Assembly: GCF_020360975.1 (NCBI RefSeq)
Contig: NW_025408667.1
Coordinates: 9,672,001-9,736,000 of the forward strand
Source of the DNA: Hirsutella rhossiliensis
Lineage: Eukaryota > Ascomycota > Sordariomycetes > Hypocreales > Ophiocordycipitaceae
DNA: 64,000 nucleotides
Direction: 5' to 3'
The notes under the pieces were generated by a model that saw nothing but the letters and a program-made list of their open reading frames with translations, did not search any database and was not told the DNA's origin. The translations under genes were made by a program, and so were the position numbers. Shown here in pieces: positions 47,876 through 59,695 of the stretch (its first letter is position 1; every line of letters starts with the position of its first letter).

Positions 47876-49229
47876 TCATGCTCTCGCGGCCGGCCCTTTG
47901 TCGTTTGGCGAGGTGGTGCCAGAGGCTGACCGGCCAACGGCCGACGGAAGACCAGGCGGTTGCGATCTCCTGTTCTTGGCCCAGGTGTAGATGAGACCGC
48001 TGATGAAGCCGAGGATAATGGCAGACACGCTGCCAAAGGTGATGGGGTCGGCAAAGAAGACGAGACCGGCAATGGCCATGGGAAGCTTGTTGAGAGCTCC
48101 GGACATGGCGTAGGTCGTCGAAGACGTGGCGCGGATGCACCAGGCGGTGCAGTAGGAAATGAAGATGGCGGCGAGCCCAGAGTACACCATGCCGACGAGC
48201 AAGCTGTGTCGCGACTCGGGGGGGAAGTTGTTGTGCAGGTTGGTGCTGGACCAGTCCTCGATGAGAAGCGACGACAGGATCAGAACGGGGACAGTCAGCA
48301 GGTTGTTGTAGAACATGACTGGTCAAGCGTCAGCGAGCTGTCCCGGCGTCACACGTATCCCAGGGACTCACCATCCCAGTTCTTCAGATTGGTAATCTTG
48401 ATGGCCTTACGCATGCTCAAGACGTACAGCGCCGAGCACAAGACGTTGAGGCCCATCCAGGCATAGCCGGCGCTGAGAGTGGCGGCGGCGGCCGACGAGG
48501 CGTTTTGCAGGGCACCGGGAACGGCAACCGTGACGTGGTGAAAGTCAGCCCAGGCGGCGAGGACGGAGCTGGAGACCATGAGACCAAAGGACACGAGGGT
48601 CAAGGGGCTGACGCTACCGCCAAACCACAGGACTTCCCCGTAGGCAATGACGATGATGGTCAGGTTCTTGAAGATGGTGTAGACGGGGACGGAGAGAAAC
48701 TGCAGCGCCTTGTTGCCGGTGAAGATCATGCCGACGAGGAGAAGGGAGATGGGGAACCCTGGGACCGGGGTTAGCGCGGGCAAGAGAATGGGATCCGGGC
48801 TTACTTGCATCGTTGGGCCCTTCCCGAGTCAAAGGGGTCCAGGTCCTTGATCATGCCGAGGTGCTTGCAGACGATAATGGTCGAGGTTCCGACAATGGAC
48901 TGTTGAGTTGCGCGTTAGGAGCACGCAGGACAGACAGGGGTTTGCTTGGCACGAAATACCTGAATGGCCAGATAGAGCAGGTGCAGGTTCCATTGGCGGC
49001 CCGAGACGACGTACTTGTTGACGAGGGTCATGCTGATGGAAGACAAGCAGTAGGCGAGGACCGAGGCGCCGCCGCTGCCCTCGATGGACGAGAAGAATTG
49101 CGAGGCCGGCGCGGCGACAGGGCGGCCGGCGCGCGGGGAGCCGTTGCTGGGGAAGGCATGCTGCTCGTGGACGCGAGAGTGGCCGTCGGGCATGCGAAGG
49201 ACGAAGTCATCGCTCTTCTTGTCCGTCAT
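47876..49229 (-). CDS. VRG4: GDP-mannose transporter (VRG4 type)
   Basis: Four exons on the minus strand, 48960-49229, 48809-48899, 48372-48758 and 47876-48318, give 396 aa starting [10 protein letters not shown]. Intron 2 (48760-48808 inclusive of its acceptor at 48759) is a GC-AG intron with donor GCAAGT; only this donor rebuilds the conserved RWFPIS junction. Introns 1 and 3 use GT-AG. The nucleotide-sugar motifs FYNNLL and GALNKLP are intact, with about ten hydrophobic segments. The protein imports GDP-mannose into the Golgi lumen in exchange for GMP and supplies mannan and glycosphingolipid mannosylation. The cytosolic N-terminus of about 50 residues precedes the first membrane segment. 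The gene is normally single-copy and essential in fungi. Confidence 0.93.
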
Positions 49230-50566
49230 TGTGGATCTGGCGGGCCGAGGCGCTGTTGTGCAACTCCAGTCTCCGCTTTCTTGATCGCTCTGCGGCGAGG
49301 TCGAGCTTTGTTGGAGCCGGTTGATCAGGCACAGGATACAGTCTCGAGGCGCGTCGGTCGGTCGGTCGAGGGGAAGCAACGACGCGCGCACCAAGGAAGA
49401 GGCGGCGATGAGTCGATGTCGCGATGCCAAAGACGGGAGACGAATCGAAGGACACCGCGCTTGGGGGGGGGAGGAAGCGCGCGACAGAGTTCGACAGGAG
49501 ACGCGAAGGGACCACGAGCGAGGTGGAGAAGAAGGGAAGGATTTGATGGCCGGTGCGAGGCGCACGTGGTTGTTCAGGCTCCGGCACAGCACTGTTTGTA
49601 AATTGAATTTTGGTGCGGCTGACTAACCAATGACAGAATGCTTGTTATGCACCGTGTCCGCACAGTGCGCGTTGGACCGGGCATTTGTCGCGGGGTGGCA
49701 AGTTGCCCGCCCGAGCCTGTTAGCAGGGCGCCGGAGTCGTGGCGACGGTACATCCGGCACGGTACGGATGATCGAGTATTATCTAAGCCGTCACAGATAA
49801 ACCAACTTCAACGCTTTTGGCACTTGACAGACCATCACCAGCTTCAACATGTTTTGACAATAGGCTCGACAATCGCTGTCCAAACAAGACGCGACGCGGC
49901 TTGCAGGCTCCGCTCATCCTCGTGTTGATGGCAACTAATCCTCGGCTCTCCACATGCCTCGCTCGACGCCCTGCTTTTGCTCCACATCCGGCCTCTCAAT
50001 GCGAGAGCGCCTTTGGGGGCCATGGTTCTTACTGAGGAGAGTGGGCATAAGAGGCCACAGTCATGCCTAGTGGGCCTAATAGTCATGCACAAGGGAGCCT
50101 GCCTGAATAACATGACTCCCCTAGCCTAAGGACAATATAGGCCTAACTTAGGTATAGGAATATCTTAATGCCCTCTTTTGGCTAGCTATATATAGTTACT
50201 ATACCTATATAAGCCTCTCTTATCCTAATAGATAGACTAAGATATATATTACTAAATTCACCTTTCTATGTCCCTATTTCTTCCACTGTGCTCTCAAGCC
50301 CCTGCTTGAGAGTTCTCTAGCCACGGCGTTACCCTTGCCCTTTTTAATAGCGCAGCCTGGCCAACAGGCGCGGTAAGCACCGACGAATCATCTCTGGCTC
50401 TGATATGCACATAATAGCCCCTCTCTCCTCTCAAAACTTGCGTTGTTTTGCACCTCAGCTAGTCCGTACCGTCACTCTCTTGCCTCAGCAACAAGTAGCG
50501 TCCGAAATGAACCCCCTCTATTAAAGGACCCATCACGCCCTTCTACTGCTTGCTCTCTATCCTACC
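49230..50566. other. Divergent intergenic region
   Basis: This lies between the VRG4 gene (-) and the modin-like gene (+). The first 400 bp is purine-rich on the plus strand and is probably the VRG4 5' flank. An AT-rich relic lies at about 50100-50290. No gene is seen. Confidence 0.5.
50100..50290. repeat. Possible degraded solo LTR or repeat relic
   Basis: A short TA-rich, CpA/TpG-poor stretch within otherwise GC-rich DNA. It contains TATATAAGCCTCTC, similar to the TATA region of fungal LTRs. No boundaries or target duplication were identified. Confidence 0.3.
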
Positions 50567-53500
50567 ATGGATCCCTTCAGCGTTACCGTCGGGGTGGCCG
50601 GTCTCCTCGCAATGGCAACCGCCGTCATCAAGTTCCTAGACACGGCTATATCGACGATCCAAGCGCACCGAGGACCATGGCTTGGGCATTGGCCGAGGTT
50701 ACCGACGTGAGATCGACCATTGCAAGGCTACAGAGCTTGATCCAGCACATTGAGTCCGTCCCAAACGCTACCAGAAGCCGGGTCGGGGTCCAGCACACAG
50801 CCGTGGCCGTGGCTGAGTTGATCGACTCGTTCGATCACCTTGCCAGCCTTCTCAAGCACGTCAGCCTCAGCAACCCGGCCGCGCTCAAGACCTGGGACCA
50901 GATTCACTGGGCTCGGAAGCAGGACGATGTCGCCAAGGCCGTCCTGAGAATCCAGACGCACAAGAGATCCATTACTCTGATGCTGAATATTCTTCAGTGG
51001 CAAGTCCTTTCAATAATGCCCATCGGCTCGGCATTGGGGCTAATAGCCGTCGGTTTTGTAGCGAATCCGACATAGTCGCCGTTGAGTCGCGAGCGACTCT
51101 CAAAAACAAAATAAACACGGTAATCGAGGGCAGCACAGCGGTTCAGCAGCGGTTGGAACAGGTGGGGCGTCTGTTCATTGCTTGCCTCTGCGATTCTTCG
51201 AGTCTGTCAAGGGTCCCACCAAACAACACTTCGATTATTGATGTGTTGTCTCGGGCAGAAGTCCAAGAAAGCCCGGCTGTCCCATCTACGACTGTGAAAT
51301 TGCAAGGCAGGCTGTCTCTGCCACCAACCCCTTCATCCGCAATGGCGGAAACACCTTCCCTGGTCGCGGGCGGGACAAAAACCGCCGATACTGGCCCTCT
51401 TCCTCCTCCAGAGGTCTCGGAGTCAAACCCCGGAATCAGCGGTCTGCCATCATTTCGTCTCGAGTTCGAAGAAACCCTGCAAGCGAGCCACGTTTACCGT
51501 AGAGTTCGAACCCCCCCCGACACGTTCTCGATTTTGTCATCAGATAGTCGTTCGGTGGCGCGCACAGTTATGACAACCTACAGTCTGGCAGACGATGCGT
51601 CCATCTTGTCGACCTACCCGATCCTTGATTGGAGTCAGCTTAGTTGTCCAGAATTCTATTCCACACACCTCCGAGAGCAGAAACTGGACAAGAGCATTCT
51701 AAGTGTTTTCACTACTCGGAGGCTCGAATCATCGGATTCACATGCTTCTCATCCACCGCCACTTTCTTGGGGAAGATTCCAGTCGCTCCCAATTTGTAGT
51801 CAGAGTGTCATGGGCCAGTGGCATCGGTCGACGAGACGCATCTGGCAGGCGACGCAATTTCGTTTTGAATTTCAGTTTGAAGTTCCGACCACCTTCATAT
51901 GTTCCCCATCCAACCGTCACGATCTGCTCCACCTCCCCGGCCTAATCTACCTAGACGGATCCCCCCTCACTCGTGCCCTGCCTGGGACCGAGCATGTCGC
52001 GCCTGAGAACGCGCATTTCGGGTCTGGGCTCGAGCGTCTGGGGTCAGCCATGCCCGAGACGACTGAGAATTCACGAGCTTCATGGGTCCTGCTTCTATGG
52101 TTTATCCAGTTTATGGAGGAGGAGTCGCGATTATGGCAGAACAACGTGACTGGGAGTCACTTGGCGGTGTACCAAAGTAATACGCTCAGGGTTGCCCTTC
52201 AGAGGAGGATTATGAGCTGGGACGCCATGCCCGCGGGATTCAAGAAACCGTACGCCAACACACGGATGGTCTACCTGGTGGAGCTTCTGGCCATGCTGGG
52301 CGTGTACTGGCTCGAGTTCGACTGGCCCAACGACCGCTGCCTAGCGAGGGGTATTGGTTTTCTCGTGAAGGGCCAGTCCATTCCAAACCTAGGCATCGCT
52401 TTCGACTTCAAGAACATTGGCCAGTGCAACTTTACAGAGAACCGTATTATTCCTGTTGACCAGGTTAAGGAGCTTTGCTTCGGCTACGTTCCAACACTTT
52501 ACCGCAATTCCAACGAACTGCGAGTTTCTCGTCGACCACAGTTGTCCCAGGATAGAACGCTGGACACCTTACGACTGTCGAGCCGAAAAGAGATCGCCAA
52601 TACCTTGGCGAAGATCGGCTGTAATGCAGTCACGACGAGTTATATCCTCCAGGGTAATCAGAAGGACTATCACTTGTTTCCTAGTATGGCCCCGCAGTTC
52701 TTCATGCGCCATACGAAGTACTGGAATGCTTCCACGGCTAACAGATTGTCCAGTTACTTTCGAGATTATAGGAATGGTTGGTCAAACGCTGCACATCAAA
52801 AATTCGTGCTTTCGACGTCTCCCTAATCCCACTATTCATGCCTGGGTAGGTTCTAGCCTCTCCTTTTCATCGTTGTTTGCGTCTTTCCAGTCCGCGATAT
52901 GGGACAACATTATACCAAAACAGCCGGAAAGCCTTGTCTTTAGAAGGATCAACAGGCATATCGACAAAATGCGAGCGAAGATGGATAACCTCCCACCGAT
53001 TGCTAACAGCGAGGTTGAATATCCGCTCTTGATTCTTCTCCACGAAGCCCTCGAAGATCTCGATGAGATTCTTACAGCCAAGGCCACATGCACCCAGGCG
53101 CGGGACGTCTTGTGCATCCACCTTCAAGAGGTTCTCCGATGTATGAATGAAAGTTCCAGCAACGACTTGGACCCAATCCGGAGCATTGACGAGCCCCGCT
53201 TTGAGGACATCTACACTGCCTCGGCAGAAGACAAGTATGCCACGTTCATGAGTGTCTATTTCAAGGTTGTTCGTCGCAAAGTGGTCGCAGAGGCGGCTGC
53301 TCGCTCTCAAAGTCGTCGGTTTGCGAGCCCTCCCTTGAGCACCGAGGGTACCAGGCCAGCCAATCCCGCGGGGGAGGGCAAGGAGAAGCCAAGCAGCAGC
53401 GGTGTGACCGAGGCAGATGGGAAGACCGAATCTGTCGGCAACGCCCTGGAAGAGAGCCAGCCTAGTCAGGGGGGTTAGCACATGACACGCTCCTTAGGCC

Positions 53501-53679
53501 AGCCCGAGGGATCGAAGCCCGACGAGCTCGGGGACCTGGAAGTAACGTACGAGGAAATCTGGTGCACACTCGTATTCCGCATGACGTGCTGGCTCAGGCT
53601 GCACGACTTTGACAGACATGACATCCAGATCTGCAAGAGCGAGCTGATGGGGAGAAGATTACCGGTATATATCATGTAA
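50567..53679 (+). CDS. Modin-like fungal protein with Helo-like N-terminus, possibly disrupted
   Basis: It starts MDPFSVTVGVAGLLAMATAV, typical of fungal Helo-like N-terminal domains. About 35 codons later one base is missing (about 50665-50685) and the frame resumes at ALAEVTDVRST. A GC-AG intron (51000-51061, donor GCAAGT) rebuilds LQCESDIVAVE. A long exon (51062-52683) contains SWDAMP...KPYANT and FDWPNDR blocks. A GT-AG intron (52684-52771, branch site GCTAAC) rebuilds HLFPRMVGQTLH. A possible 45 nt intron is 52846-52890. An in-frame TAG at 53476-53478 precedes a well-conserved-looking tail, TLVFRMTCWLRLHDFDRHD...SELMGRRLPVYI, in the same frame; it may be removed by a short intron or be a nonsense mutation. 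The overall layout resembles proteins annotated as modin. The role is unknown; allorecognition links of Helo-like domains are only suggestive. Confidence 0.55.
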
Positions 53680-54639
53680 CTTATACATCAAGGTCTGTGA
53701 TCGGTCATGCTACGTACAATCTCTGCCACGCCATGGACGCCCTTGTTGACGAAGCTCCCGATAACCGGACTGGCTGTTCTCGCATTGGAGCAATGCTCTC
53801 ATGCCTTGAGGGGCGGTTTCAGTCCAACGTCTGCAAACGAGGTTTCGATACAGGATGGTTAACATGGCGGACGCAATGTGCCAAGCCAGCCCGAGCGGTC
53901 TCGTCAGCCTTCCACGCGAGGTGCGTGGCGCAATACGGACCATTGTCGACAATTACCTGATGCTAGGCAAGGTTCTCCGACAGCAGCATGTCGAGGACCA
54001 GCTGGGAAAAGAAACGGGGGACTTGTCGCCATGGTGAAACTTGAGTTTGCAGGGATGGGCCATGAGCAAAGGGCGAACCGCTCAGCGGAATTCTGCTCAA
54101 GACGGGTCTATATGGTGCGGCGCAGCGGCAGTGTACAAGACGAAGAGCCGAGTTGGACAGACCGTTTGAACTGTAAGCTCGACTGACAGCCGTGTGCTTA
54201 CACGGAGGCCAGCTGACTCGGGCTCGTACCTGCACGTGGCTCGCCCGTGACGTAGGTGTGCAACTTGTGTCTAAATACAGGTAGTGAAGAAATATTATAT
54301 ATATAACGACAGCCCCAAGGGAACAGGGAGGGACCTAGTTACTCCGCAAAGACGCCCGCGGCCATCAAGAGTCATCCACCCCCGGAGGCAGCCAGCCGGG
54401 CGGTCGCCCGCCAGGCACGCACTGCATGTGGCCATGTACAGCTCGAGTCTGCTGACAGCACGTGTGACGAAGCGCCTGTACGGAGGGCACGATGAGGGCA
54501 TGTATTCATGTAAGAGAGCACGCGCGCGACTCCCTCGTCGCACAATCCAGGCGGCGCAGAGGGTCCCGTCATGGCCCCCGCTCGGTGTTGGATGAAGTCG
54601 GATTCCCCGTTTCGTCGCCAAGCCCTGATGGTCGGTGCC
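53680..54639. other. Intergenic region between modin-like gene and MULE
   Basis: Short ORFs occur (53697-54186) without family resemblance. This is possibly the 3' flank or a further decayed exon of the preceding gene. Nothing else is recognised. Confidence 0.4.
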
Positions 54640-54648
54640 TATAATTAG
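54640..54648 (+). repeat. 9 bp target-site duplication, left (TATAATTAG)
   Basis: It is identical to 57263-57271 and immediately flanks the transposon. Nine base pairs is the size typical of Mutator-like elements. Confidence 0.9.
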
Positions 54649-57262
54649 GGCCCAATTATCTATACACCTCCTTTTATTAACTGTACACCAAAAAGTGGAT
54701 CAACTGTGGCTGGGTCAGGCGCAGTGCCGATGCCGCTAATTTTGGTGCGCCCATTCCCGGCCGGCCAGCTGGCCAGTTCGTGATGCTTGCGTAACAACAT
54801 CCTGTAACCGTAACTATCAGCAATACCATCAAAACTGAAGCTATTCGCACCGCGTTTTCTGCCCTTACGAGCCCGAATCATGGAGTCGCTTACGAAGACA
54901 CTATTCCCGACCTTCCAGGCCGCGATGGAAGCCGCCGATACCGTTGCTGAGGCTGAGGGCTACGCCCTACACATTCGAACATCGAAGCGGGATAACGCTG
55001 GCCAACGCAAGTCTGCACTTGTTCGTTGTATCAAGGCCGGCCCTACGAAAATCGGAAGGATAAAGCTGCTCATATCTCTCGTCGTCGCCTCAATACAGCA
55101 ACCCAGAAAACAGACTGTGAATTTCGCCTCTCGTTGAAGGAAAAACGCGGTTACTGGACTATCTCTTATCTTCACGATGTTCACAATCATCGCCTTGTTG
55201 ATGACCCGATGGTCTTTCCGAAGTACCGGGCGCTTGTTATCCAGAAGTATCGCGACGACATTATCCGGAAGTTTAATAACAATACCCGGCCGACCGATAT
55301 TGCTGGCGAGCTTCGTGACCTGGTTCACGACGATCCTCGTTTAGCCGGTATCACGGCTCAAGACGTGAGTAACGCCTTGGCTAGGCACCGTCAGGAAGAA
55401 CTAGCTGGCCGTACGCCTCTTCAGTTTCTCTACGACCGGCTAGATAAGTCCGACTTCTTTCATCGAGATAGTCGTGATCCCCAGGGCCGGCTAACTGGGC
55501 TATTTCTCGCGCCTCGTGCTACCTTCCATCGATGGCGTCAGCATCACGATGTCCTCGTCCTCGACTGTACCTACAAGACGAACCGATTCAATATGCCGTT
55601 ATTGAATATCTGCGCGGCCACTCGAGATAACAAAACGTTCTCTATTGCCTCTATCTTCTTGAACGGCGAGACCGAGTCCCATTACTATTGGGCTATCTCG
55701 TTGCTGCTAGTCCTTTGCGAGAAGGAGTCGATCCCATTTCCAAGGGTCACTGTCACGGACCGAGATACTGCGTTGCTTAAGGCGTTAGATAGCTTTCGCG
55801 AGCTTCAAAACAGTACTAACCTTCTCTGCACGTGGCATATTAACCAGAATGTCGTTGCGAAATGCAAGCAATTTTTCCTAAGGCATCAAAAATCGGCAAT
55901 CGAGTCGTACGGGCCCCGGCATTCCAAGCGTTTCTACAAGAGTGGAACGAGATCGTCAAGTCACAAGATGTGAATAGCTTCAACGAACGTTTACGCCAAT
56001 TTGAGACACCAGGCCGCCACCCGCTTGCAGCTATACAATACTGTTGCAATACGTGGCTAACGCCTTGGAAGGAGAAGTTTGTATCTTGTTTCGTTAATCA
56101 ATATCGCCACTTCGGGCGTACAACGACCTCGATCGTCGAGGACTTCACTCTCATATGAAGAAGTTCCTTTGGTCCTGTACGGGCGATTTGACGACCGTTT
56201 TCCAACGATTCGAACGCTTCTGGGGCCATCAGGCTGCTCAGATCACAGCGATAGAGAATCGAAACCTCCACAAGATATCAACGTTCTCCCTACAGGCGCC
56301 GTATATGCCGATCCGCGAGCGAGTATCGTCATATGCGTTAAAGCTACTAATAGATGAGCATCGCAAGATCCTCTAGACCCCGAAGTCAACGGGCCAAACC
56401 GCCGCCAGGTCAATGTCCTTGTAATTGGGCTACTAGTCGAGGGCTACCGTGCTGCCATCGAATCTTCGAGTCTATCAACACCAATACCTCCCTTACACTC
56501 GACGACTTCGACCCATTTTGGTATATTCCGATCGATACAAGCGCTCAGGGCACAAGCCCTACTCGGGCACCATACGAGCCACAAGTTATCAGGGCTAAGG
56601 GCCGCCCCAAGGGCTCACTCAACCTCGAAGAGTCACGGCGGTCAAGATCAACGCGGCGGGATCCGTCACATCACGAGATCGCTGAACGGCATGAGCGGGC
56701 TGAGGCTATACGACTGCCTCCTCCTCAACGGCACCAGCGGCGATGACGGGTACGGTAACGGCCGCGATGACTTCAACGGAACGAGGGCTGCGGCACATCG
56801 AGGAAAACGGCGATACGTACGAGGCAGGCACACGGATGCAACGGGCGTATCAACAAGCCGGGCGTCAAACGCCAGTCTCTGATGATGACGATCAGCCGGT
56901 ACGGCGGGAGACCCAAGACTGCATCTTCGTCGCCGGCCTCACGGACGATGCCGCCCTTGAGGATGTATGGGATCAATTGGAATCACAGTTAGATGAAGCG
57001 GATCAGGCACGTAGTGCACTCGAAGAAGGAGGCCTGTTGTAAACACCAAAGAATAGTCTCATCAGCATAGAAAGCGCAGTACGAATAGCTTCAATTTTGG
57101 GTGCCTTATCGTTGAAGGAGAACTGTTACTACCTGGCTCTACTTATCGTAGAGAATGTGTGCATACAAATTGGCGGTATCGGCCCTCTTCGGCCGTCAGC
57201 CACAGTTAATCCACTTTTTGGGTGTACAGTTAATGAAAGTGGGTGGATAGATAACTTGGGCC
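54649..57262 (+). mobile_element. Mutator-like element (MULE), 2614 bp, with TIRs
   Basis: Terminal inverted repeats of about 64-66 bp lie at 54649-54712 and 57197-57262. Both begin GGCCCAA and share TTATCTAT, ATTAACTGTACACC, AAAAAGTGGAT and AACTGTGGCTG. The 9 bp duplication TATAATTAG is perfect on both sides. The interior holds a frameshifted MULE transposase. Base composition is normal and no RIP signature is visible, unlike the retroelements on the left. It is probably a single-copy or low-copy, relatively recent insertion that can no longer make its own transposase. Confidence 0.92.
54880..57042 (+). pseudogene. MULE transposase, at least five frameshifts
   Basis: Reading starts at MESLTKTLFPTF. 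Segments in successive frames are 54880-~55045, ~55045-~55875, ~55875-~56140, ~56140-~56375, ~56375-~56700 and ~56700-57042. The first part contains a FAR1-like DNA-binding region (TQKTDCEFRL, HDVHNH). The MULE transposase core has DVLVLDCTYKTNRF (first catalytic Asp region), VTVTDRDTALLKAL and LLCTWHINQNVVAKC. A SWIM-type zinc finger, CPCNWATSRGLPCCH, follows in a later frame. The second break falls in a run of T (55872-55876), and the third is at GTCGAGGACTTCAC, where one extra base would restore LHSHMKKF. There are no internal nonsense substitutions beyond those caused by frame changes, so decay is recent. It is non-functional as read. Confidence 0.88.
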
Positions 57263-57271
57263 TATAATTAG
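57263..57271 (+). repeat. 9 bp target-site duplication, right (TATAATTAG)
   Basis: This is the partner of 54640-54648. Confidence 0.9.
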
Positions 57272-57607
57272 CCCCCCCTCGCTCGGCCGGGATGCGCAAG
57301 GCCAATCAGTCATCCGGGGGCGGGCCTTTTGGGGCTTTGCCGCAGTTTGCGAGCCGAGCGAAACAATCCACGGAACGGGGGGTGCCAACATGTTTTGTTT
57401 CAACGGGCCATGAGTCCATGACGGTACGGTACTGTAGTAGATGTAGATGACTAGATGTAAGATGTATGATGTATGATGTATGATGTACAGTATGCAACGT
57501 TGTTTGTGCGCGAGGATGCTCGGTCCTGGCCCCGCCCCCCGGCAGCCCGAATAGGCAACCGTCGCGGCCCGCCGTCCGTCCGGTTCCGGGGCGGCGGCGC
57601 ACGTTAG

Positions 57608-57646
57608 CGCCGGCAAGCTGCGCCGGCAAGCTGCGCCGGCAAGCTG
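57608..57646 (+). repeat. 13 bp tandem repeat, three perfect units
   Basis: The unit is CGCCGGCAAGCTG at 57608-57620, 57621-57633 and 57634-57646, followed by a partial copy. Confidence 0.9.
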
Positions 57647-59566
57647 CTGCGTGCTGCGTGCGTGTTCTAGAAGGCGCCAATAATTCGAGCATGGGCCGTA
57701 CGGGTGTACGCCGTGGGGGGGACAGAGAACAGAGACAAGCGAGGCACGCACGTCAAGCAGCCGCAGAGGACACGGTCAGAAATAACCGCCCTAGATAGAG
57801 GATTGGAGCTAACAGAGCATCATGGCATGGTTCATCAGCGCCATGTGCGAAGCATATGTGTGTAGTATTAGGGCCTGCCCCTGTAACTCATAAGCTGTGC
57901 GCCGGTCAGATCCCGCCCAGCACCATCTCATCTCACTCACCCCCTCATCGCATCACTGCCACATGGCTCCCCTCCCATGTTCCCATCCCCCGGTTCGTGC
58001 CTCTTTCCCACGGAGCTGAAGAGCCTTACCGGCGCGCTGAGAGTTCTCGAGCAAGACGGCGCCCAGCGGGAGCCGGAGTGTTGAGACAGAGAGGGGGCCT
58101 GAGTCGAATCGCCATCTCCAGGGCCTCATCCGGCACAGCAGCGCCACGTGCTCCCGCGGGAAAGGGTCCCCGGAATCATCGTTGCCTTGAGGCAAGCAGC
58201 GAGAACACAGGCCACCCGTGTCCGTGAGTCATATGCCATTTGTTTGTCTGCAAGCCGCCGCCGCCGCAGCAGAGGAGGAGAGACGGATCCCTCGGGCGGA
58301 TAACGGCATGGGCACGCCACCCCTGCCTCCGGTCGTGGACGATTCCTCTGCCCGGTTCTGCTCCCTTTACTTGTTGTCTCTTGGGCATTCATCTGGTCTT
58401 CTCATTTGTCGCATTCGGCCTCTCCTCCATTGGAAGCTGCCGCCATCCGTAAACCCATGGCTTATTCGTCCGCAGGGGAGACCAAGGCGTTCAACAGGGG
58501 GATCAGCCAGGAAAGCGTTCCGATCGGGCTTCCTCGAATAAGGGTCCAGCCGAGTCTGATACACACGTATATGGCTTTTGGACGAACCAGACAGCCCCCC
58601 TCGCCCCCCTTCCCGGGTCCCTCGATGCTTATTCCTGGCTCTCGGCCTTGCTCTTCTCCCGAGGTGCCTTGCCCTAGCGTGAGAGGCAGGGGGGGAGTAA
58701 ACATCCCATCATCGCATCATCGTCGTGTTCCAGGCATGGGCCGAGAAAGTTCGCTCCCTCTCGACCGCTAGCTGCCTTCGTTTATTAGCGTTCTGCCACC
58801 CGCCCCCAACTGTTCAATGGGCCATGACGAGACCGGGGCGCCGTCATGGCTCCCGATTGTGCCTGTTTGGTGTCACCTGGCATTCCCGTGCGTGCGGCTG
58901 ATGCAAGGGCAAGACCCCTTCTCTCCAGCCTGCCAAACGACACACCCCCCTCCCCCCCCTTGACATCCTCACCAGGCTGAAAAAGCAAGGCTCAGCTGGG
59001 GTGCGAATAGCTCGCAAGTCGGCTCGACTCCCACCCACATGTCGAATCGGCTCTCGTCGTTTCCCCAGTACCCCATCCTGTCAATTAAACAAGAGGAATA
59101 CATGGTAGCCGTCTGTTTTCTCGCCTAGGAGACATGGGAAACAAAACAGGCCTCGGTATATAGACAGGGCTTATAGCCTTGGCCCCGTGTACCAACTCTA
59201 CCGCTACCCCCCGTTGCCGTCAACCCCAGCCTGGCCTCGTCATTGGGGGGCATGGAGAGACCACCCGACAATGGGGACGAAAACGTTGGCGTTGGACGAC
59301 AAGGAGGAGCAGGAGAGAGACGGGGCAGTGTGCGGTCCTTGCAATAGGACTCGAACTCTCTGACCAAGTGATTTGCTCGCTCCCGGTTTCGCCAACGACA
59401 ATGGGTAATACGAGCGGCGTTCGAGTCAGAAGGCTCGCGGCGCAGGCCAGGCTGCCTCGCCTGGGGGCGATGCTTCAGGCACCGCAGTAATGGCTCCTCC
59501 TCGTCTTAGGAGCGTCCGGAGCAGTATGCCCCCAGCCTGACGCTCCTGGGCGCCGTCACGGCTTGC

Positions 59567-59574
59567 TATTTAAA
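59567..59574 (+). promoter_or_regulatory. TATA-like box of the P450 gene
   Basis: TATTTAAA lies 122 bp upstream of the P450 start codon in GC-rich surroundings, at a plausible distance for a fungal core promoter. Confidence 0.4.
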
Positions 59575-59695
59575 CATGTTTCGAGGCCGCTCCGAGGCCG
59601 GTTGGTCTTCTGGTTCTCGTCTATAGTTGAAGTAAAGGAGAACATAGAGTTATCGACATCCAATCTTAACCTGCAACCTGACCCTCGAGGCCACC

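Larger units (their letters stand above)
57272..59695. other. Intergenic region, no gene recognised
   Basis: A 2.4 kb gap. It contains a GATGTAT-type microsatellite (about 57436-57487) and a 13 bp unit CGCCGGCAAGCTG repeated three times in tandem (57608-57646). ORFs of 60-170 codons on both strands overlap and have no domain resemblance. The end of the gap holds the P450 promoter. Confidence 0.45.

Noticed and set aside
59330..59400. Possible tRNA on the minus strand (GAGTTCGAGTCC)
   Set aside because: The flanking bases do not form a T-stem, acceptor stem or anticodon arm.
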